Assembly: GCF_008365375.1 (NCBI RefSeq)
Contig: NZ_QOKW01000010.1
Location: forward strand, 150,068 to 214,067
Length of the DNA: 64,000 nt
Origin: Roseomonas genomospecies 6
GTDB lineage: Bacteria; Pseudomonadota; Alphaproteobacteria; Azospirillales; Azospirillaceae
Direction of reading: 5' to 3'
In this document: positions 58,960-64,000 of the stretch, piece by piece
How positions within the stretch are numbered: the first letter of the stretch is position 1
How the letters are laid out: the number at the start of each line of letters is the position of its first letter
Notes under the pieces: generated by a model
Seen by the model: the letters and a program-made list of their open reading frames with translations, nothing else
Told to the model about the DNA's origin: nothing
Databases searched by the model: none
Made by a program: the position numbers and the translations under genes

Positions 58960-59760
58960 TCACGCCCGGCCCTCCGCCCAATCGGCCATCGTTTCGATGA
59001 ACCGCCGCAGATGCGGGCGGACCCGCGCGGCGCGTTCCTCGTCGAAGGCGAAGGGCGCATCCTCCTCCATGTAGGTCACCTGCGCCATCTCAAGCTGCAC
59101 GGCGTGCCAGCCCTCCGCCGGACGCCCGAAATGGCGGGTGATGTGACCGCCCTTGAAGCGACCGTCGCGCACATGGGTGAAGCCGTCTGCCCCGGCGTCC
59201 GCGCAGACCGCCAGCAAGCGGTCGCTCAGAACGGGATCGAGGCTGCGCCCCTCGTTGGTGCCGATGTTCAGGTCCGGCAGCCGCCCGTCGAACAGGCGCG
59301 GCACGGTGGAACGGATGGAATGGGCGTCGAACAGCACCGCGCGCCCGAATTGCTCGCGCAGCCGGGTCATCTCCGCCGTGATGGTCTCGTGATAGGGCGC
59401 CCAATAGCGGGCGATGCGCTCCGTCACCTCCGCCGCGTCCGGCTCGGCGCCCGGCTGGTACAGCGGCGCCCCGTCGAACAGGGTGGTCGGGCACAGGCCC
59501 GTGGTGGCTCCGCTGTAGAGCGGCGTGTCGTTGCTGGGGCGGTTCAGATCGACGACGTAGCGCGAGAAACGCGCCTGGATCACCCCGACGCCAAGCTCCT
59601 CCAGGAAGTCGTAGAGGCGCGGCAGGTGCCAGTCCGTGTCGGGCAGGCCCTGCGCCTCCGGCACCAGCCGGCCGATGAATCCGTCCGGCAGCGCGGTGCC
59701 GACATGGGGCAGGCTGACCAGCACCGGACGGCGCGCGGCGCGAAACCCGAAGACCTCCAT
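58960..59760 (-). CDS. hutG: N-formylglutamate deformylase
   Basis: 266 residues from the ATG at 59760. It converts N-formyl-L-glutamate to glutamate and formate, completing the pathway begun by HutF. Family features: VLVSLPHVGTALPDGF, LPDTDWHLPRLYDFLEELGV, FSRYVVDLNRPSNDTPLY, AVLFDAHSIRSTVPRLFDG, FKGGHITRHFGRPAEGWHAV and QLEMAQVTYME, including His and Glu residues of the metal site. It is the first gene of the operon; its stop overlaps the possible hutF start at 58960. It is divergent from the amino-acid importer at 60049. Confidence 0.94.
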   Translation of the reverse strand: MEVFGFRAARRPVLVSLPHVGTALPDGFIGRLVPEAQGLPDTDWHLPRLYDFLEELGVGVIQARFSRYVVDLNRPSNDTPLYSGATTGLCPTTLFDGAPLYQPGAEPDAAEVTERIARYWAPYHETITAEMTRLREQFGRAVLFDAHSIRSTVPRLFDGRLPDLNIGTNEGRSLDPVLSDRLLAVCADAGADGFTHVRDGRFKGGHITRHFGRPAEGWHAVQLEMAQVTYMEEDAPFAFDEERAARVRPHLRRFIETMADWAEGRA

Positions 59761-59783
59761 ACCCTCTCTCCCCTGCGACATCT

Positions 59784-59799
59784 GTTTTGTCAGCAAAAC
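59784..59799. promoter_or_regulatory. Palindromic operator candidate 1, GTTTT-N6-AAAAC
   Basis: GTTTT-GTCAGC-AAAAC lies 24 bases upstream of the hutG start on the minus strand. The inner bases extend the symmetry (GTTTTG/CAAAAC). The same half-sites and spacing recur at 59941-59956. Low-GC palindromes of this size fit the operators bound by IclR-family dimers, and an iclR gene is in the adjacent operon. Confidence 0.6.
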
Positions 59800-59909
59800 T
59801 TTTAGCATCCCTGTTGTGGCGCCCCCGGCCTCCGCCGCCTTTGCGGTACGCAACCGCAACACCAGCGTTGCCATAAGGCGTCCGTCATGCTCCAGTATGA
59901 CAAACGGCG

Positions 59910-59938
59910 TTGACGCGGCTGTTTTCCCTGGGCAACAT
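59910..59938 (+). promoter_or_regulatory. Candidate promoter for the amino-acid ABC operon
   Basis: TTGACG (59910-59915), a 17-base spacer and CAACAT (59933-59938, three of six matches). It directly precedes operator candidate 2, so a repressor bound there would block transcription. The -10 match is weak. Confidence 0.3.
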
Positions 59939-59958
59939 ATGTTTTATAGGCAAAACAT
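59939..59958. promoter_or_regulatory. Palindromic operator candidate 2, ATGTTTT-N6-AAAACAT
   Basis: ATGTTTT-ATAGGC-AAAACAT is a perfect 7-base inverted repeat with the same core and 6-base spacer as the site at 59784-59799. The spacer ends in GC in both. A degenerate third copy, GTTTT-CCCTGG-GCAAC, lies at 59921-59936. The site is 91 bases upstream of the importer start at 60049. Confidence 0.62.
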
Positions 59959-60048
59959 GGCGCTGCCAAGCCGGTCGCTGCGCAGGGGGCTTCCCCCCGG
60001 CCTTCGACATTGGCAACGCAGGCGCAACGAACAGGGAAAAGCTGATCC

Positions 60049-60846
60049 ATGAAGTCCATTGGCAAGTTTCTCGCCGCCGCCTCCTTCGCCGCCGCCGCGG
60101 TCGTCACGGTGGTCGGCGCCGGCTCCGCCCCGGCGCGCGCCCAGGACGCGGTGATGGAGTCCATCAAGCAGAGCGGCACCTTCCGCGTCGGCGTGGACGC
60201 CACCTTCGCGCCCTTCGAATTCTCGCAGGACGGCAAGAAGACCGGCTTCGACATCGAACTGGTGGAGGCCATCGCCAAGGAGCTGGGCGCCACCAAGGGC
60301 GTCGAGTGGGTGGACATCGACTTCAAGGGCCTGATCCCCGGCCTGATGGCCAAGCGCTTCGACATGATCGCCTCGGCCATGTACATCACCGACGAGCGCC
60401 GCAAGGTCGTCGCCTTCTCCGACACCTATTATCCGGGCGGCCTCGTCATCATGGTCAAGGCGGACAACACCGCCGTGAAGGGTCCGGCCGACCTCGAAGG
60501 CAAGACCGCCGCCGTGCAGATCGGCACCAAGTCGGTCGTCCATCTGAAGGAACATTTCCCGAAGACGAAGATCGTCGAGGTGGAGACCAACGCCGAGATG
60601 TTCGGGCAGGTCGAAACCGGCCGCACCGACGTCGCGGTGACCGGCAAGCCCGCCGCCAAGCTCTACGCCCAGACGCACCCGACCGTGAAGGTGCTGGACG
60701 ACCAGCTCACCACCGAGGACTACGGCTTCGCCATGCGCAAGGAAAACACCGAGCTGGTGACCAAGGTGAACGCCGCCATCACGAAGCTGAAGGCCGACGG
60801 CACCTATCAGAAGCTCGTGGACAAGTGGTTCGAAGCCAAGAAGTGA
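60049..60846 (+). CDS. Polar amino-acid ABC transporter substrate-binding protein
   Basis: 265 residues. Signal peptide MKSIGKFLAAASFAAAAVVT ending ARAQD. SBP_bac_3 (HisJ/GlnH-like) fold: GTFRVGVDATFAPFEFSQDG, GFDIELVEAIAKELG, GLIPGLMAKRFDMIASAMYI, TDERRKVVAFSDTYY and LEGKTAAVQIGTKSVVHLKE. It binds a polar amino acid in the periplasm. Being divergent from hutG, with shared palindromes, it may import histidine or a related substrate such as urocanate or glutamate/glutamine. The ligand is not determined by the sequence. Confidence 0.92.
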   Translation: MKSIGKFLAAASFAAAAVVTVVGAGSAPARAQDAVMESIKQSGTFRVGVDATFAPFEFSQDGKKTGFDIELVEAIAKELGATKGVEWVDIDFKGLIPGLMAKRFDMIASAMYITDERRKVVAFSDTYYPGGLVIMVKADNTAVKGPADLEGKTAAVQIGTKSVVHLKEHFPKTKIVEVETNAEMFGQVETGRTDVAVTGKPAAKLYAQTHPTVKVLDDQLTTEDYGFAMRKENTELVTKVNAAITKLKADGTYQKLVDKWFEAKK

Positions 60847-60877
60847 TCGACATTTTCGTAAACGGAGGACCCCTCCC

Positions 60878-61540
60878 GTGACGCTCGACTTCGCCCCCGT
60901 CTGGGGAGGGTTGCCGGAGCTTCTGAAAGGCACCGTGGTCACCATCGAGGTGACCGCGGCTGCCTTTGTGCTCAGCGCCGTGCTTGGGCTGCTCGTCGGC
61001 ATCATCCGGCTCAACCCGGCGCGGCGCGTGCTGTACGGCATCGCGTCGGCCTACGTCGCCTTCATCCGCGGCACGCCGCTGCTGGTGCAGCTTTTCCTGC
61101 TGTTCTTCGGCCTGCCGCAGTTCGGCATCCTGCTGCCGGCGTGGCTGTGCGGCGTGATCGGGCTCGGCATCTACAGCGGCTCCTACGTGTCGGAGGTGGT
61201 GCGCGGCGCCATCCAATCCATCGACCGCGGCCAGATGGAGGCCGCCCGCTCGCTCGGCATGTCCTACCGCGAGGCGATGTGGGAGGTGGTTCTGCCCCAG
61301 GCGTTCCGCCGCATGCTGCCGCCGCTGGGCAACGAGACCATCGCGCTGATCAAGAACTCGGCCCTGGTGTCGCTTCTGACCATCGACGACGTGATGCGCG
61401 AGGGCCAGCGGATCATCTCCACCAGCTTCCGCGCGCTGGAGGTCTACATCGCGGTGGCGCTGATCTATTTCATCCTGACCAACGCGGCCACCTGGATTCT
61501 GCGCCAGATCGAAAAGCGCATGACCGTGGAAAGAGGGTAA
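60878..61540 (+). CDS. Polar amino-acid ABC transporter permease (HisM/GlnP type)
   Basis: 220 residues with about five hydrophobic segments. It opens with [20 protein letters not shown], has [20 protein letters not shown], and the EAA loop [21 protein letters not shown] single permease gene suggests a homodimeric channel with the ATPase encoded 4 bases downstream. Confidence 0.92.
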   Translation: MTLDFAPVWGGLPELLKGTVVTIEVTAAAFVLSAVLGLLVGIIRLNPARRVLYGIASAYVAFIRGTPLLVQLFLLFFGLPQFGILLPAWLCGVIGLGIYSGSYVSEVVRGAIQSIDRGQMEAARSLGMSYREAMWEVVLPQAFRRMLPPLGNETIALIKNSALVSLLTIDDVMREGQRIISTSFRALEVYIAVALIYFILTNAATWILRQIEKRMTVERG

Positions 61541-61544
61541 GCCG

Positions 61545-62354
61545 GTGATCGAGATCCGCAACGTCTACAAGAGCTTCGGCAGCACCGAGGTGCTGAAGGA
61601 CGTCAGCCTGACCGTGCAGCCGTCGCGCACCACCGTGGTCATCGGCCCGTCCGGCTCGGGCAAGAGCACGCTGCTGCGCTGCTGCAACTGCCTGGAGATC
61701 GCCGACCGCGGCGAGATCCGCATCAACCACCGCACCATCATCGCCGACGGCAAGCCGCTGCCCGACAAGGAACTGAACGCGCTGCGCGCCGAGACCGGCA
61801 TGGTCTTCCAGTCCTTCAATCTGTTCCCGCACATGACCACCGTCGAGAACGTCATGCGCGCCCCCGTCGTGGTGCGCGGCACGGCCAAGGCGGAAGCGCG
61901 GGAGCTGGCGATGGGGCTGCTGCGCAAGGTGGGCCTGGACGACAAGGCCGACGTCTATCCGTCCACCCTGTCGGGCGGGCAGAAACAGCGCGCCGCCATC
62001 GCCCGCGCGCTGGCCATGAAGCCGAAGGTGATGCTGTTCGACGAGCCGACCTCCGCGCTCGACCCCGAACTGGTGGGCGAGGTGCTTCAGGTCATGAAGA
62101 CGCTGGCGGAGGAAGGCATGACCATGATGGTCGTGACCCACGAAATGGGCTTCGCCCGCGAGGTCGCCGACACGGTGGTCGTCATGGCCGACGGGCGCAT
62201 CGTCGAATCCGGCTCTCCGGAGCAGATCTTCACCAACCCGACCCAGGAGCGCACGCGCGGATTCCTGCGCGCCCTGGTGGACGGCCATCTGGCCGGCGCC
62301 CGCCCGCAGCCGGTGGCGGACGATCCGCTGAGCGCCCTGCCCGACGACCATTGA
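61545..62354 (+). CDS. Polar amino-acid ABC transporter ATP-binding protein (GlnQ/HisP type)
   Basis: 269 residues from a GTG at 61545, with AGAGGG upstream. [20 protein letters not shown], Walker [10 protein letters not shown], signature [17 protein letters not shown], Walker [21 protein letters not shown], switch [17 protein letters not shown]. The C-terminal extension of about 25 residues ([17 protein letters not shown]) is longer than usual. It energises the permease encoded just before it. Confidence 0.93.
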   Translation: MIEIRNVYKSFGSTEVLKDVSLTVQPSRTTVVIGPSGSGKSTLLRCCNCLEIADRGEIRINHRTIIADGKPLPDKELNALRAETGMVFQSFNLFPHMTTVENVMRAPVVVRGTAKAEARELAMGLLRKVGLDDKADVYPSTLSGGQKQRAAIARALAMKPKVMLFDEPTSALDPELVGEVLQVMKTLAEEGMTMMVVTHEMGFAREVADTVVVMADGRIVESGSPEQIFTNPTQERTRGFLRALVDGHLAGARPQPVADDPLSALPDDH

Positions 62355-62367
62355 CGCTTCCGCGATC

Positions 62368-63564
62368 TTGCCCAACTCCCATCGGGCGCCCGCCTCGCCT
62401 CTCATGGTGCTGGCCGCGCTGATCGCCGGCGTCTGCGTCATCCAGATCGCCAACGGCATCCTGCAAATCCTGCTGCCGCTCCGCCTCGCCGAGGCGGCGG
62501 CCCCTCCGCTGGTGGTCGGGGCGGTGGCGTCGGCCTATTCGGTCGGCTTCGTGCTGGGCTGCTGGGCCGCCCCCTGGATGATCCGTCGGGTGGGCGGGGT
62601 GTGGTCCTTCGCGGCCTTCGGGCTGCTCGCCGCCGCCGCCACGCTGCTGCTGAACCTGCTGCCCGACGCGCGGGCCTGGGTGGGATTGCGGGTGCTGATG
62701 GGGGTGTCCTACGTCGGCATGCTGACCGTCGCGGAAAGCGGGCTGGCCACCCTGACCCCGCCGGGATCGCGGGGCAGCGTCTTCTCTCTTTATATGATCG
62801 CCTGCAAGGTGGCGATGATCGGCGGGCAGATGCTGCTCGCCAGCCCGAACCTGTCGGCCCTGTGGCTGACCGTCCTGGCAGCGGGCTGCTACGGCCTGTC
62901 CCTGGTGCCGGTGGCGGCGATCCGCCCGCCGGCCAGCGCCGCGCCGAAGGGTCCGGCGCCCTCCCCTTGGCACTATGTGCGACGGGCGCCGGTGGCCTTT
63001 GCGGGGTGCCTGATGGTGGGCCTGTGCAACACCGCGGTCACCGGCATCGGCCCGGCTTGGCTCGCCGGGCTGGACCTGCCCGCCGCGGGGGTGGCCCTCA
63101 TCATGTCGGGCATCCAGGTCGGCAGCGTGGTGCTGCAATGGCCGATCGGACGCTTTTCGGACCGCCACGACCGGCGGCTGGTGATCTTCGCGGTGTCCGC
63201 CGTGGCGATGGTCGCCGCCTTCCTGATCGCCGCCTTCGCCGACCCGCCCGGCGGAGCGGCGCCGCAGACCGTGCTGCTGGGGCTGTTCACCCTGTGGGGA
63301 AGCGCCGCGCTGTCGCTCTACGCGATCTGCGTGGCCCATGCCAACGACCATGTGACGGCGGAGGAGACGGTCCCCCTGGCCAGCGCGCTCCTGCTCGCCT
63401 GGGCGCTGGGCGCGGCGCTCGGTCCGCTGCTGGCGACGGCGGCCATGGAGTGGTTCGGGCACGACGCGCTGTTCGTCTATGTCGGGGTGGTGTCGGGCGG
63501 CCTGACGCTGTTCGCGGGGTTGCGGCGCGTTATCAGCGGGCCGTTTCGGACGGAGCGTGGGTAA
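62368..63564 (+). CDS. MFS transporter (YcaD-like)
   Basis: 398 residues if the TTG at 62368 is used; an ATG at 62404 would remove 12 residues. Neither has a clear ribosome site, so the start is uncertain. Twelve hydrophobic segments. Major-facilitator features include YSVGFVLGCWAAPWMIRRVG (motif-A-like loop), GLRVLMGVSYVGMLTVAESG and QWPIGRFSDRHDRRLVIFAV in the second half. The pattern resembles the YcaD/UMF1-like sub-branch. It starts 13 bases after the ABC ATPase gene, so it may be co-transcribed with the importer. Substrate unknown. Confidence 0.83.
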   Translation: MPNSHRAPASPLMVLAALIAGVCVIQIANGILQILLPLRLAEAAAPPLVVGAVASAYSVGFVLGCWAAPWMIRRVGGVWSFAAFGLLAAAATLLLNLLPDARAWVGLRVLMGVSYVGMLTVAESGLATLTPPGSRGSVFSLYMIACKVAMIGGQMLLASPNLSALWLTVLAAGCYGLSLVPVAAIRPPASAAPKGPAPSPWHYVRRAPVAFAGCLMVGLCNTAVTGIGPAWLAGLDLPAAGVALIMSGIQVGSVVLQWPIGRFSDRHDRRLVIFAVSAVAMVAAFLIAAFADPPGGAAPQTVLLGLFTLWGSAALSLYAICVAHANDHVTAEETVPLASALLLAWALGAALGPLLATAAMEWFGHDALFVYVGVVSGGLTLFAGLRRVISGPFRTERG

Positions 63565-63890
63565 TGATCGGCTGGGTCAAGCCACCGCATGCGAGCCACA
63601 CGGCGTCTCCATCTGTGCCCCACAGAAATTTGCAGGAAAGTTGGGGGGATAGGGTGTGTGCGGAAGTTTCTAAGAAAGGCACATTGACAGCAGACGGCAG
63701 CTTGGAAGCATAGAAAAATCCATACCCACGTATGCACTTGAATATGCGCTTCGGATCGGTGATTTTTATCTTCACCGCCTCAGAAAGATATTTTATGATC
63801 CCCACTGAGAACTGCTCCAGCCTTCAGAACTGTACGTTCTCCATACAATCAGTATGCGTATCATTTCAATATGGATAACTAGGAATTATC
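63565..63890. other. AT-rich intergenic segment, composition break
   Basis: 326 bases. From about 63620 the base composition drops sharply from the roughly 70% GC typical of the window to visibly AT-rich DNA, which continues to the edge. Open frames crossing it, such as the one reading back into the MFS gene, have no recognisable features. No attachment site or tRNA is visible. Confidence 0.55.
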
Positions 63891-64000
63891 ATGAGTAACC
63901 AAAATACACTATCAACAGCCGAAATACTAAACCTCTACAAAGAATTAGAAATAGTGCATGGAGATGGTGATGCAGGGGCTTTCCTGTTTGGATGGCAATG
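63891..64000 (+). CDS. 5' end of an unrecognised gene, AT-rich
   Basis: An ATG at 63891 with AGGA at 63881-63884 opens a frame that runs to the window edge (36 residues visible, starting MSNQNTLSTAEILNLYKELE). Codon use is AT-rich (AAT, ATA, TTA, CTA), unlike every other gene in the window, suggesting recent transfer. The visible residues look like the amphipathic start of a soluble protein; no family can be named. Confidence 0.55.
   Translation, partial: MSNQNTLSTAEILNLYKELEIVHGDGDAGAFLFGWQ

Noticed and set aside
63533..63805. 90-residue minus-strand open frame at the end of the MFS gene
   Set aside because: It overlaps the MFS coding sequence, lacks a ribosome site and has no recognisable features.
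1..64000. CRISPR arrays, tRNA or rRNA genes, insertion sequences
   Set aside because: I looked for regularly spaced repeats, cloverleaf-like segments and transposase motifs and found none; only REP-like palindromes and short tandem repeats are present.

Overview
The window is a high-GC alphaproteobacterial chromosome or chromid segment. The gene content (an undecaprenyl-phosphate-initiated polysaccharide locus, LuxR-type regulators, CHASE/PAS histidine kinases, hutF/hutG histidine catabolism and several ABC importers) best fits an Azospirillum-like member of the Rhodospirillales. That placement is inferred from style and content; no rRNA or tRNA gene is visible to confirm it.

Layout. (1) 1-2423: the 5' part of a GH15 glucoamylase-like gene (minus) and a secreted parallel beta-helix protein (plus). 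(2) 2797-6555: four related LuxR/NarL-like regulators in two convergent pairs. All four have receiver-like domains that lack the phospho-acceptor Asp. (3) 6679-25510: a surface-polysaccharide cluster. The minus-strand half carries UDP-glucose dehydrogenase, three SDR sugar epimerases/dehydratases, a GT4, a WecG/TagA-type GT, the initiating polyprenyl glycosylphosphotransferase and UDP-xylose synthase. The plus-strand half carries a Wzz/BY-kinase, a Gfo/Idh/MocA-SDR fusion, a Wzx flippase, a second GT4 and a Wzy/ligase. (4) 25582-28419: a large beta-helix/Ig-like/CBM60 protein that is a paralogue of the one at 945-2423. (5) 28752-34993: a small cytochrome c and a minus-strand signalling group (two histidine kinases, REC-PAS-GGDEF, stand-alone REC) with start/stop overlaps between three of its genes. 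(6) 35300-50313: a LysR regulator and a long plus-strand catabolic run: M20 deacylase, peptide-type ABC importer, ketopantoate-reductase-like protein, M20 carbamoylase-like hydrolase, HDAC/acetylpolyamine amidohydrolase, ThDP enzyme, BKACE (DUF849) and an EamA exporter. (7) 50353-53428: a glycine-betaine-type ABC importer (minus). (8) 54057-56096: M3 oligopeptidase. (9) 56186-62354: hutD, then iclR-hutF-hutG (minus), divergent from a polar amino-acid ABC importer, with two matching palindromes in the shared intergenic region. (10) 62368-64000: an MFS transporter, then an abrupt switch to AT-rich DNA with the start of an unrecognised gene at the edge.

How it works together. Region 3 can make UDP-GlcA and UDP-Xyl and at least one further epimerised sugar, assemble repeat units on a polyprenyl carrier, flip and polymerise them under BY-kinase control. 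The flanking beta-helix proteins could bind or process that polymer. Region 6 looks like one substrate-utilisation island: import, deacylate/decarbamoylate/deacetylate, decarboxylate, cleave the beta-keto acid with acetyl-CoA. Its substrate is not known from the sequence. Region 9 is the lower histidine pathway (formiminoglutamate to glutamate), probably coupled to amino-acid uptake under an IclR regulator. The intergenic spaces of region 6 carry related GC-rich palindromic repeats.
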